Below are positions 17,868 to 27,425 of a stretch of DNA of 36,851 bases, in pieces. A program made the position numbers and the translations under genes. The notes under the pieces are model-generated. The model was given only the letters and a program-made list of their open reading frames with translations, had not been told where the DNA came from and did not search any database. How positions within the stretch are numbered: the stretch's first letter is position 1; the number at the start of each line of letters is the position of its first letter. Origin of the DNA: Deltaproteobacteria bacterium (lineage in GTDB: Bacteria; Desulfobacterota; Dissulfuribacteria; Dissulfuribacterales; QOAL01); the NCBI GenBank assembly GCA_026992735.1, contig JALWYO010000058.1, forward strand, positions 1 through 36,851, written 5' to 3'.

Positions 17868-17923
17868 GTAAGCGTTCACGGGGCACCACCAGCCAAAAAG
17901 CCTGATACCCCGTGATCAGTTAC
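17868..17923. repeat. Palindromic intergenic element (copy A), possible bidirectional terminator
   Basis: GTAAGCGTTCACGGGG....CCCCGTGATCAGTTAC: 16-bp arms with 3 mismatches, filling the gap between two convergent genes. Confidence 0.75.
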
Positions 17924-17924
17924 C

Positions 17925-18542
17925 TCATCTTCTGTTGCCATTGCCATTCCCTTTTCTCCAGCAGCAGACCTTCATGGGAGGAATATTCAGCAGCTCCATG
18001 ACAACCTCTCCCTCTCCCATCACCGGCTTGCAGAGTGAAATGACACGGCTGCTGAGCTGATAGGCCACAAATCGGCCACCTGGTTTCAGTACATCAAATA
18101 CCGAATGCAGTATCTTTGTGCCGCAATCGTCTCCGATGGTGGAAAATGGTATGCCTGAAATTACTGCATCAGGCTCCTTCAGTTCATAACCGGCTATAAT
18201 CTCTTTCAAGTCTATTGCGTTACCAAGGTGAGCAATGAGCCGCTCGTCCTTTATCTTTTTTATGAAGCCATAGAAATTGGGATTTATATCTATACTGAGA
18301 AGGGTGAAATCTTGTCCTGCGGCCTTGAGTATTGCTTTGGTAATGCCTCCAACCCCTGGTCCAAGCTCTACTACGAAACGGGCCGATTTTACATCTGCTG
18401 TTTCCACTACGCGCTGCTCCAGAAAGTGCGAGCTTGGAACCACAGAACCTATCTGCAGAGGGTGCTTGAGAAATTCCTGAAAGAAAAAGGTGTATCCGTT
18501 CATGGTATGATATTCCTTGACTGTTTTAATCTTTACCGTCAC
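17925..18542 (-). CDS. SAM-dependent methyltransferase, phospholipid N-methyltransferase (PmtA)-like
   Basis: FFQEFLKHPLQIGSVVPSSHFLEQRVV, FVVELGPGVGGITKAIL, ISGIPFSTI. Likely start at the internal MNGYTFFF methionine. Confidence 0.8.
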   Translation of the reverse strand: MTVKIKTVKEYHTMNGYTFFFQEFLKHPLQIGSVVPSSHFLEQRVVETADVKSARFVVELGPGVGGITKAILKAAGQDFTLLSIDINPNFYGFIKKIKDERLIAHLGNAIDLKEIIAGYELKEPDAVISGIPFSTIGDDCGTKILHSVFDVLKPGGRFVAYQLSSRVISLCKPVMGEGEVVMELLNIPPMKVCCWRKGNGNGNRR

Positions 18543-19098
18543 TTATGCCCTATCACAACTGCATGGTACATGAGCATCAAGAGGTATTTCCAGCTGAAAC
18601 ACAAGAAGCTTCATCACGGGTTCATACATTGATAAAATTGTAGCGCCTCAAGACTTGTGCAATATTACACAATCTTTCATAAGTATTTATAAAAATTTTT
18701 CATCAGGACTGTAAAGTCGTTTTACCCAAAAATCCAGCCCATATTTTATCATCTGTTACCCCGTCATTATCTGTTAAACAGGCCATGAGTATAAGACGTT
18801 ATATGGAATTCCCTGAAAAATTTGCCAAAAAAGTCTTGCAGGATCAAGAACTGTCAATGCCTGTTCTATGGTAACCATGTGGCTTTTCACTTGCCTTCAC
18901 GGGCTTTCTTGTTATGTTGCGATGTAAGATCACGGGTATGTTTTAACCGCTGGGTTCTGCCCTTGCAGCTTCTCCCTGGGATCTTTCATTTCGCAAATCG
19001 TCTGTTTGTAACCATGCTTAATGTCACAGCCTGTCTCGAATCCTTATTGTTGATAGATAAATTCAGATTTTGTCAGACAGTATCAATTTTTACCTTCT

Positions 19099-22000
19099 AT
19101 GAAAAATATGACAATAATATCCAAATACAAGAGACTTTCTAAGAAAACCAGGTTCTGCATATGGTTTGCCACCGCATTTTTGTTTTACACGGTCATTGGA
19201 TTTTTTGTGCTCCCTCCAGTGACCGGATACTTCCTGAAGAAAAAACTGCCTGCAGTGTTTCACCGGGATGTGGCATTGGAAAAAGTCAGGTTCAACCCGT
19301 TCACTCTGGATTTGAAACTTAATGGCCTGGGGATAGGTAAAAAAGGCACGGACAGGCAGCTCGTATACATCCATGGGCTTGAAGTAAATCTGCAGGCTGT
19401 TTCACTGTTTAAGAGGGCTCTTGTACTTTCTGTTGTAAAGGTGAATAGCCCGGAGATATATCTTTCCATGGACAAGAAGGGGAGGTTTAATTTCCAGGAT
19501 ATATTGGAGGGTGGCGGCAGCGAAGATAAGCAGGCGGATGAAAGGCCCTTTTACTTTTCCCTTAACAATATAGAGATTAGAGATGGTTTCGTGGAATTCA
19601 GGGATGAGGTCAAGGGAGTAACTCATGTTGCAAAAGATATAAACATAGGCATCCCGTTTATCTCCAACCTCAAGGCCAGGGTTAAGATATTTACCAAGCC
19701 ATATTTTGCAGCTGTTGTAAACGGTGCTCACCTGGAATTTAAGGGAGAGACCAGGCCATTTGCCGGGGACCATTCAACCAGGCTTCATATCAGGCTGTCA
19801 AATCTCGACCTGGTTCATTACCTTGCATATGCTTCTGATTTTATTGACTGTAATGTGGATTCCGGCAGCCTTTCAACAGATCTACAGCTGATATTTTCCA
19901 TGAAGGCCGACGGTTCTCAGGATGTCGAGCTTGGTGGAAATGCGACGCTGTCTTCCCTTTCCATGTCCATGAAGGGCGCTTCCTTTTTCAAGATGAAGGC
20001 CTTGCGGCTCATCATTGCGCCTTCCAATCTCATAAAGAAGCAGGTGTGGTTTTCCGGAATATACCTGGACCGGCCCCTGATCGAAATCATCAGGGAGAAA
20101 GATGGCTCAATCAATCTGGCAAGACTGCTCAGAAAGCAAAAAGACGCCGGGCCTGGGGGAAAAGGCACTGCTGGTAAAGATAAAGATGCCGTCAAGCTCG
20201 CGGTGCCTCTGGATCTAAGGATTTCAAAAGCAGCACTCGTGGGTGGCAGGCTGTCTTTCAGGGATCTGGCTGCTGGCAGCGGGATATTTGAGACCAGCCT
20301 GAAATCCGTCAATGCCAGTCTTCAGGATTTTGGAACCCTCAATACCGTTCCCTCCAGGCTGAAGCTCTCATTCAGAACATTGAGGGGTGAGAATGCAGAT
20401 ATTGCCGGCACTTTGGCGGTGCAGCCGGTCTCTCTACAGCTTAGCGGGAATTTTACTTCACTGAAGCTGGCAGACTATGCTCCATATTACCAGGAATTCA
20501 TCAATGCCAGGGTTGCAGGTGGCATGGCCGACGTATCAACCAGTTTTGCCTTGAAAATGGAAGAAGACGGCCAGCCGGATGTAGTGGTTTCAAATCTTGG
20601 CCTGAAGGTTTCCGGTTTCGATCTGTCAGGTGCTGGCGGGCCAGAGGGCAAGGGCCGCCTTGTGCATGTGCCTCTTCTGGAGCTTTCAGGAGGGGTTTTT
20701 GACCTGGGGCAGAAGCTTTTGCACATGGATACAGTCAGGGTAAGCGGTCTTGATGCGAATGCGTTGATAGACAAGTCCGGGCAGGTCAACCTGGCAGGTA
20801 TCGTGAAAAAATCCCAGGCCAGGGATAATGAGAGCGGTAGTGGAGGAGATGAAGGCCAGTTTCATGTAATACTGGATAATTTTGAGCTGAAAAAGGGTCG
20901 GTGTGATTTCCAGGACCTCAGTGGAGGAGGCAGGCCTGTTCACCTTGCCTTGTCTAACATGGGCATATCCCTGAAGAACCTGGATACCGATCCTGGAAAA
21001 AAGGCCGGCTTTAATGTCTCCATGGCCGTTGGCAAAAAGGGTTTGCTTAAAGTCAATGGCAGTACTGATCTCGAACTGAAGGATTTCCAGGCCTCTGTGA
21101 AAGTTGACAGGCTTGGATTAAGGCAGTTTCAGGGTTATGTGTCTCGTTTTTCAAATGCAGTGCTTTACAAGGGCAGGCTGTACATGAAGACAGAGGTGAG
21201 GATGAACGCCCTGGATTCCGGCAGTCTCAAGGTGGCAGTCCGGGGTGATGCCACCCTTGGAGACGGGATTATACTTGACCCGGTTGCAAGAAAGCCCGTG
21301 GTCAAGTGGAAGGCCATCAGGGCACAGGGAGTGCTGTTTGAGAATGAACCCTTAAAATTACATATAAAACAGGTGCTGCTGGACAGATTGTCAGGAGATA
21401 TCTTTTATGACAGGAAGGGTAACCTCAATCTCCTTGCCCTGTTCAAACAGGAACATGAGGCCGGCAAAGCGGCTTCTGCTGCGTCAGGCAGGAAGGCTGG
21501 CAATAGCATCAGTGCTGCTGGCACTGGCAGCGCAAAGAAGGCCAGTGAAAAGAAAGTCGCTCAGGATATCAGAATCAATCGGGTTGTATTCAGGGAATGC
21601 GCCGTAAACATGAAAGATATGAGTGTAAGCCCTCCGTTCAGCAGGTTGGTACGGCACATAAACGGCACTATAAAGGGGCTTTCCAGCAGGGCTGACATGA
21701 AGGCCCAGGTGGATATCAGGGGCCTTGCTGACAACAGCGCAGACATGGAACTCAAGGGGTTTATAAATCCGTTGTCCAGGCCCGTTTTTGTAGATGTACG
21801 TCTCAAGGCAGATGGGGTCGGGATGACGAGCTTCAGCCCTTATACTGCAAAGTTCCTTGGTTATATGATCCAGAAGGGCAAGCTGACCTCGCAGGTGCAC
21901 CTGGTGATCCGGGATGGAAAGCTTACTGCCGAAGATAAAGTCTTCCTAGACCAGTTTGAATTCGGGCACTCCGTGGAGAGTAAGGACGCCGTGAGCCTGC

Positions 22001-22752
22001 CGGTCAAGTTGGCAGTGTCTCTCCTGAAGGACAGGCATGGCCAGATAAACCTTGATATCCCTGTACACGGACGGCTCGATGACCCGGAATTCAGCCTGAG
22101 CGGCGTCATCATGCATGCAATCATCAATATATTTGTCAAGGCTGCCACTTCTCCATTTTCTCTTATTGCCGCGATTGCAGGCAGCAGCGAAGATCTTCGC
22201 CAGGTGGAGTTTGATCCCGGTTCCTGTATCCTTAACGAGGCTGCAAGGAAGAAATTGGAGACGCTGGCCAAGGCCTTGACGGACAGGCCGGCCCTGAAGG
22301 TGGAACTTACAGGTTATTATGATCCTGATGTGGACCGGAAAGGCCTGGAAGATCTCAAGTTCATGCGCCTGCTCAAAAAGGAAAAGATGGATGATCTGGA
22401 TGATGAGCAGCGTGAAAAGATCAGCTCTGTGGACGATGTCGATATAGGGCATGACGAGTTCAACAAGTACCTTGCAAAGGCCTACAAGCATGCCCCCTTT
22501 GACAAGCCCAAGATGTTTATAGGGCTTCTGAAGAAACAGCCTCCCGAGGTGATGGAAAAGATGCTGAGGGAGCATATCAAGATCACCAGGCAGGACCTGG
22601 AAAACCTGGCTTTCAAAAGAGCACAGGCTGTTCAGGATTACATGGTCAGCAATGGCGGTATTGATGTGAACCGTATTTTCCTGGTAAAGCCAGAGAACGC
22701 CGCAATGGAAAAGGGGAACAAGGGCACTGTCGTGAAGTTATCCCTTAAGTGA
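19099..22752 (+). CDS. DUF748 / AsmA-like large envelope protein with N-terminal membrane anchor
   Basis: 1217 aa; N-terminal TM; LEKVRFNPFTLDLKLNGLGI; repeated beta-rich AsmA-like segments; C-terminal region with OmpA-like NEAARKKLETLAKALTDRPALKVELTGYYD. Confidence 0.85.
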   Translation: MKNMTIISKYKRLSKKTRFCIWFATAFLFYTVIGFFVLPPVTGYFLKKKLPAVFHRDVALEKVRFNPFTLDLKLNGLGIGKKGTDRQLVYIHGLEVNLQAVSLFKRALVLSVVKVNSPEIYLSMDKKGRFNFQDILEGGGSEDKQADERPFYFSLNNIEIRDGFVEFRDEVKGVTHVAKDINIGIPFISNLKARVKIFTKPYFAAVVNGAHLEFKGETRPFAGDHSTRLHIRLSNLDLVHYLAYASDFIDCNVDSGSLSTDLQLIFSMKADGSQDVELGGNATLSSLSMSMKGASFFKMKALRLIIAPSNLIKKQVWFSGIYLDRPLIEIIREKDGSINLARLLRKQKDAGPGGKGTAGKDKDAVKLAVPLDLRISKAALVGGRLSFRDLAAGSGIFETSLKSVNASLQDFGTLNTVPSRLKLSFRTLRGENADIAGTLAVQPVSLQLSGNFTSLKLADYAPYYQEFINARVAGGMADVSTSFALKMEEDGQPDVVVSNLGLKVSGFDLSGAGGPEGKGRLVHVPLLELSGGVFDLGQKLLHMDTVRVSGLDANALIDKSGQVNLAGIVKKSQARDNESGSGGDEGQFHVILDNFELKKGRCDFQDLSGGGRPVHLALSNMGISLKNLDTDPGKKAGFNVSMAVGKKGLLKVNGSTDLELKDFQASVKVDRLGLRQFQGYVSRFSNAVLYKGRLYMKTEVRMNALDSGSLKVAVRGDATLGDGIILDPVARKPVVKWKAIRAQGVLFENEPLKLHIKQVLLDRLSGDIFYDRKGNLNLLALFKQEHEAGKAASAASGRKAGNSISAAGTGSAKKASEKKVAQDIRINRVVFRECAVNMKDMSVSPPFSRLVRHINGTIKGLSSRADMKAQVDIRGLADNSADMELKGFINPLSRPVFVDVRLKADGVGMTSFSPYTAKFLGYMIQKGKLTSQVHLVIRDGKLTAEDKVFLDQFEFGHSVESKDAVSLPVKLAVSLLKDRHGQINLDIPVHGRLDDPEFSLSGVIMHAIINIFVKAATSPFSLIAAIAGSSEDLRQVEFDPGSCILNEAARKKLETLAKALTDRPALKVELTGYYDPDVDRKGLEDLKFMRLLKKEKMDDLDDEQREKISSVDDVDIGHDEFNKYLAKAYKHAPFDKPKMFIGLLKKQPPEVMEKMLREHIKITRQDLENLAFKRAQAVQDYMVSNGGIDVNRIFLVKPENAAMEKGNKGTVVKLSLK

Positions 22753-22763
22753 TTGGGGATAAC
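22737..22763 (+). terminator. Inverted repeat spanning the DUF748 gene stop, possible terminator
   Basis: GTTATCCC (22737-22744)/GGGATAAC (22756-22763), perfect 8-bp arms; no strong T tract. Confidence 0.4.
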
Positions 22764-22791
22764 GGTGTATATACAGTAAAGTCCATTGGAA

Positions 22792-22806
22792 CCCGTGATC
22801 AGTTAC
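22792..22806. repeat. Solo end of the palindromic element family (copy C)
   Basis: CCCGTGATCAGTTAC is identical to 17909-17923. Confidence 0.6.
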
Positions 22807-23027
22807 GAGAGCTATTGCTTCTGTAGTAAGAGTAATCGATCTTGGCTTTTTGACTTTTCATGGTATTACTGATAACGATGCGCATGCGGACGGTGTTTAG
22901 CGTTGGCAGGCTTGCCAGTAGTTTTTTGAGAGTTAGTCTGGAGGCTGTCCCTGGAGGCCTGCAGCAATGGATTGGCAATGCATATTTTTATTATTTTCAT
23001 CAATGACAGGAGTTATAAAAGAGATAA

Positions 23028-24296
23028 ATGCAGGAGATCAAAACAGAACAGGATTTAAAGGACATTCAGCTTGAGGGGCTGAAATGGACAGTTGGGCATG
23101 TTTATGAAAACAGCCCGTTTTACAGGCGCAGGCTTGACAGGGCAGGTGTAAGTCCGTCTGATATCAAATCCCTTGAAGATATTGCCAAGCTGCCGTTTAC
23201 AGAGGCGGATCATCTCAGGGAGGGCTTTCCATTTCCACTGTTGAGTGTCCCTGTAGAGGACGTGGTGAGGATACATTCATCTTCCGGCACCACTGGAAAG
23301 AGGAAGATTCTTACCTACACCAGCAAGGACCTTCAGGACTGGACAGATTTCTTTGCACGGGCATTCAGAATGGCTGGGATAGGACCATCAGACAGGGTGC
23401 AGATCGCAGTAGGATACGGGTTGTGGACTGCCGGTGCAGGTTTCCAGGCAGGCTGTGAGCAGGTAGGTGCAATGGCAATTCCTGTAGGTCCGGGGAACCT
23501 GGAGCTCCAATGCCAGTTTCTCCAGGACATGGAGTCCACCTGCATATGCTGCACTTCCAGTATGGCGCTTCTGCTGGGCGAGGAGATAAACAGGCGTGGA
23601 ATCAAGAACAAGATAAAGGTGAATACCATTATTCAGGGCTCAGAGCGTTGCAGTGATTCCATGAGAAGGGCGATACTGGAGCACTTTGGCGCCAGTCACC
23701 TGTTTGATATTACAGGCCTTACGGAGCTGTACGGTCCTGGCCCGGGCATAGACTGCAAGGAGCATCAGGGCATTCATTACTGGGCTGATTATTATATCCT
23801 GGAGATACTTGATCCGGACACTCTCAGGCCTGTGAAGGATGGTGAGATAGGCGAGATGGTGGTGACAACCCTGAGAAAAGAGGCTTCTCCGCTTGTTCGA
23901 TACCGGACCCGTGACCTGACCAGAAGGATCTCCGGCCAATGCCCATGCGGTAGCATCTTCCCCAGGCACGACCGTATCCTGGGGAGAAGCGATGACATGA
24001 TAATATTCCGGGGAGTTAACATATATCCCGGCCAGATTGACGAGATCCTCTCTGATATTGAAGGCATCTCCAGTGAATACAATATCCTGCTGGAAAGGAG
24101 AGGCGGCAAGGATTTCATGATAGTGAAGGTGGAACGTGACAGCACTGGCGATCCTGCATGGGATGAGGACATACGGAACCATATTGCCAAGGAGATAAAG
24201 AGCCAGGTGATGGTCTCTGCTGAGGTACAGATAGTGGATTACGGCGCTCTTCCCAGGACGGAACGCAAGTCCAGAAGAATATATGATCAGAGATGA
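23028..24296 (+). CDS. Phenylacetate--CoA ligase family (PaaK-like) AMP-forming enzyme
   Basis: RIHSSSGTTGKRKILTYTSKDL, FDITGLTELYGPGPGIDC, RDLTRRISGQCPCGSIFPRHDRILGRSDDMIIFRGVNIYPGQID. Confidence 0.92.
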   Translation: MQEIKTEQDLKDIQLEGLKWTVGHVYENSPFYRRRLDRAGVSPSDIKSLEDIAKLPFTEADHLREGFPFPLLSVPVEDVVRIHSSSGTTGKRKILTYTSKDLQDWTDFFARAFRMAGIGPSDRVQIAVGYGLWTAGAGFQAGCEQVGAMAIPVGPGNLELQCQFLQDMESTCICCTSSMALLLGEEINRRGIKNKIKVNTIIQGSERCSDSMRRAILEHFGASHLFDITGLTELYGPGPGIDCKEHQGIHYWADYYILEILDPDTLRPVKDGEIGEMVVTTLRKEASPLVRYRTRDLTRRISGQCPCGSIFPRHDRILGRSDDMIIFRGVNIYPGQIDEILSDIEGISSEYNILLERRGGKDFMIVKVERDSTGDPAWDEDIRNHIAKEIKSQVMVSAEVQIVDYGALPRTERKSRRIYDQR

Positions 24297-24351
24297 TTTG
24301 TATCTGATCACAGGATTATGTCGAGTTTTGTTGCACATCTTCCCCATGTTA

Positions 24352-24458
24352 TAAGCGTTCACAGAGTGCCGCAGATGCAAGGCGGCGGGTGCGCAGTCGT
24401 ACTCCCTGTACTTCAAGCGCCCGCCAACACAGCAGATGTGGTGCCCTGTGAACGCTTA
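24352..24458. repeat. 107-bp palindromic hairpin element (copy B)
   Basis: TAAGCGTTCACAG (24352-24364) is the exact reverse complement of CTGTGAACGCTTA (24446-24458). Inner GGCGGGTGC/GCGCCCGCC and GTAC/GTAC stems extend the hairpin. Confidence 0.9.
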
Positions 24459-24549
24459 CGATGATTTTCCATGAAGTTTGGCTATAATCCGGGATGATAA
24501 TAGTCTTGTGTCTATTGCAACTGACCAAAAATGAGAGGAGTAGCAGATT

Positions 24550-25581
24550 ATGAGAAAATTTAATGTAGCAGCCGGGTTCGTCTTGTCTATAATGTTTTCG
24601 GTGCTTATTTTTTCTGGCACTGTTGTTGCCCAGAAGGTGGTGCTTACCTATGCAAATTTTCCTCCGGCATCCACGTTTCCATGTGTACAGATGGAGAAAT
24701 GGAAGACCGAGGTTGAGCTCAGGACAGCAGGCGAAGTAGAGGTAAAGACATTTCCAGGCTCTACATTGCTTGGTGCCAAGAACATGATGGATGGCGTGGA
24801 GAGCGGCGTAGCTGATATCGGTGTTGTGGTGTTTGCATACCAGCCGGGCCGGTTTCCCCTGATGGAGGGAGTGGACCTTCCCATAGGGTTTCCTGGCTCA
24901 AAGGTGGCGAATGCCGTATTGTTTGACCTGTATCAGAAATATCAGCCAAAGAGCCTTTCCAAGGTAAAGGTCCTGGCCCTGTTTACAGCCCCTCCTGCCG
25001 ATATAATGTCCATGAAGCCTGTAAAGACCCTGGCCGATCTCAAGGGTTATGAGCTCAGATGCACAGGGGCAGGGGTAAAGCCCTTGAAATTGCTGGGTGC
25101 TGTACCTGTGGCCATGCCCATGTCAGAGACACCAGAGGCCCTTCAGAAGGGGATAGTGAAGGGCATTTTTTCTTCCCTGGATATCCTTAAGGATTTCAAC
25201 TTTGCTGAATCATGCCGTTATGCAACTATATGCCACATGCAGACCACATCTTTTGCCGTTGTCATGAACATGAAGAAATGGAACAGCCTGCCCGGCAAGG
25301 TCAAGAAGATAATGAATGACCTTGCACGGGAGCATTCCCTGTGGACAGGTGAATATATTGACAGGCATGTCAAGGAATCCACGGCCTGGGCCAAGAAAAA
25401 ATACAATGAACAGGTAATCACCCTGGACGCCTCCGAGTACGCGCTCTGGCACAAGAAGGTGGAGCCGATTAAAGATGAATGGTTGAAGAAGACCAGTGAT
25501 AGAGGCCTTCCAGCAGAGGCATTTCTCAAGGATCTGCTGACTCTCAAGGCCAAGTATGAAAAAGAATTTGCTGCCAAGTAG
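24550..25581 (+). CDS. dctP: TRAP transporter periplasmic substrate-binding protein (DctP family)
   Basis: Signal peptide; VEVKTFPGSTLLGAKNMMDGVESGVADIG, LADLKGYELRCTGAGVKPLKLLGAVPVAMPMSETPEALQKGIVKG. Confidence 0.92.
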   Translation: MRKFNVAAGFVLSIMFSVLIFSGTVVAQKVVLTYANFPPASTFPCVQMEKWKTEVELRTAGEVEVKTFPGSTLLGAKNMMDGVESGVADIGVVVFAYQPGRFPLMEGVDLPIGFPGSKVANAVLFDLYQKYQPKSLSKVKVLALFTAPPADIMSMKPVKTLADLKGYELRCTGAGVKPLKLLGAVPVAMPMSETPEALQKGIVKGIFSSLDILKDFNFAESCRYATICHMQTTSFAVVMNMKKWNSLPGKVKKIMNDLAREHSLWTGEYIDRHVKESTAWAKKKYNEQVITLDASEYALWHKKVEPIKDEWLKKTSDRGLPAEAFLKDLLTLKAKYEKEFAAK

Positions 25582-25594
25582 CAATAACTGACTA

Positions 25595-26110
25595 TTGTTG
25601 CCGAGGGCCTGGACCAGTTTCAGGCCCATCTATTCTGTGAGCAGGATAAACAGCATACTTCTCGGGATTGCCTGTATAGTACTGGTCCTTACTGTATTTG
25701 TCGCTGTCATTAACATGATTCTCAGGCCATTCGGCCATCCTGTTACCGGCTCCTTCGAGGTCATGGGCTACGGCAGTGCAGTGGTAACTGCCCTGGGCCT
25801 TGGCTTCAGCCAGGAAAAGAAGAGCCATATCTCGGTTGATATCCTTTTCAGACACTTTCCATACAGGGTCAGGATATGGCTGTCTGCCATTGGTCTTGGA
25901 ATTTGTGCCCTTTTTTTCGGGGCAGTCAGCGTGAGGCTATTTCAGTTTGCCCTGGATCTTAAGGCAAACGGGGAGCTTTCCGAGACCTTGATGATACCGT
26001 TTTATCCAGTGGTCATGATAGTGGCCTTTGGAGTCATGATTCTGACAGTTAATCTGGCTCACGATACCCTGTTGGTGCTGTTCGGCAGGCGTAAAAAGGC
26101 CGGTTCCTGA
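25595..26110 (+). CDS. dctQ: TRAP transporter small permease (DctQ family); start uncertain
   Basis: Four TM segments, FEVMGYGSAVVTALGLGFSQEKKSHISVDILF, between dctP and dctM. Confidence 0.88.
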   Translation: MLPRAWTSFRPIYSVSRINSILLGIACIVLVLTVFVAVINMILRPFGHPVTGSFEVMGYGSAVVTALGLGFSQEKKSHISVDILFRHFPYRVRIWLSAIGLGICALFFGAVSVRLFQFALDLKANGELSETLMIPFYPVVMIVAFGVMILTVNLAHDTLLVLFGRRKKAGS

Positions 26111-26111
26111 C

Positions 26112-27416
26112 ATGGATCCTGTAACAATTGGGATATGGGGCATAGTGTGCCTGCTTTTAATCCTGTTCTTTTTTAATATTCCTGTTGGATTTGCCATGGC
26201 CATAGTGGGTTTTGGCGGGTTTTCCCTGGTAGTATCACCACATGCGGCCCTGGCCTCGGTTAGTACAGAGCTGTGGCATATATTTTCGTCCTATGGCCTG
26301 GCTGTTATCCCGTTTTTTATATTCATGGGCAATATATGTTTTCATGCAGGGGTCAGCGAAAGGATATACAGGACTGCGCATGCCTGGTTCGGGCATGTGC
26401 GGGGCGGTATTGCCATGGCCACTATAATGGCATGTGCCGGGTTCGCCTCTATCTGTGGCTCCAATGCGGCAACTGCTGCCACCATGAGCTCTGTGGCCCT
26501 GCCGGAGATGCAGCGTCTTGGTTATGACAGGGGGCTGAGTTCCGGTTGCGTGGCCAGTGGCGCAACGCTCGGGGTAGTCATACCACCAAGCGTTGTCCTG
26601 ATAGTAATAGGTCTTTACACGGGAGAATCCATAGCCAAGCTGTTTTTTGCCTCTGTTGTGCCGGGCCTTCTGCTATCTTTACTTCTCATGTTGACTGTCT
26701 GGGTGATATGCCTGTTAAGGCCTGAATGGGGGCCTGCTGGCCCGAGATGTAGCCTGAAGGCAAGGATTCGCAGTCTGCCTGGCTCAATAGAGATGGTGAT
26801 CCTGTTTTGCCTGGTGATGTCCGGCCTGTATCTGGGATGGTTTACCCCAACCGAGGCGGGTGCGGCAGGCAGCTTTTTTGCCGTGATAATATCCGTATTG
26901 GGTGGCGGGTTGAGTTTTGCCGGTTTCCGGTGTGCGCTTGAGGACACGGTAAAGACATCTGCCATGATTATAATGATAGTGGCCGGTGCAGTGATGTTCG
27001 GGAAGTTCATGACCATCACCAGAATACCGTTTGAAGCAGCCGCCTATGTTGCCGGCCTTTCTGTCCCAAGGGAATGCATCCTGGGCCTGATGCTGTTGAT
27101 TTTTATTATAGGTGGGGCAATTATGGATGCATTGGGACTTCTGATGATCATGATCCCCATATTTTTCCCTGTGGCAAGCGGGCTGGGTTACGACCTGATA
27201 TGGTTCTCCATATTGATCACGATTATAACTACCCTCGGAGCAATTACCCCACCGGTTGGGATAAACACGTTCATAGTGGCAGGAACAGCAGGCGACATCC
27301 CCCTGGAGATCGTGTTCAGAGGCGTTATCTATTTTTTGCCTGCCTTTGTTTTTTGTATTGTTTTCCTGATGTTGTTTCCCAGCCTGGCATGTTATCTCCC
27401 ATCTATATTGAGATAA
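26112..27416 (+). CDS. dctM: TRAP transporter large permease (DctM family)
   Basis: IPFFIFMGNICFHAGVSERIYRTAHAWFGHVRGGIAMATIMACAGFASICGSNAATAATMSSVALPEM...GYDRGLSSGCVASGATLGVVIPPSVVLIVIG. Confidence 0.95.
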   Translation: MDPVTIGIWGIVCLLLILFFFNIPVGFAMAIVGFGGFSLVVSPHAALASVSTELWHIFSSYGLAVIPFFIFMGNICFHAGVSERIYRTAHAWFGHVRGGIAMATIMACAGFASICGSNAATAATMSSVALPEMQRLGYDRGLSSGCVASGATLGVVIPPSVVLIVIGLYTGESIAKLFFASVVPGLLLSLLLMLTVWVICLLRPEWGPAGPRCSLKARIRSLPGSIEMVILFCLVMSGLYLGWFTPTEAGAAGSFFAVIISVLGGGLSFAGFRCALEDTVKTSAMIIMIVAGAVMFGKFMTITRIPFEAAAYVAGLSVPRECILGLMLLIFIIGGAIMDALGLLMIMIPIFFPVASGLGYDLIWFSILITIITTLGAITPPVGINTFIVAGTAGDIPLEIVFRGVIYFLPAFVFCIVFLMLFPSLACYLPSILR

Positions 27417-27425
27417 GCGCCTGGT

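Noticed and set aside
18822-19142. 106-aa plus-strand ORF in the long intergenic gap
   Set aside because: No recognisable family, overlaps the DUF748 gene start, atypical composition.
23640-24416. 258-aa minus-strand ORF antisense to the PaaK-type gene
   Set aside because: Shadow of a well-supported CDS; runs into the palindrome.
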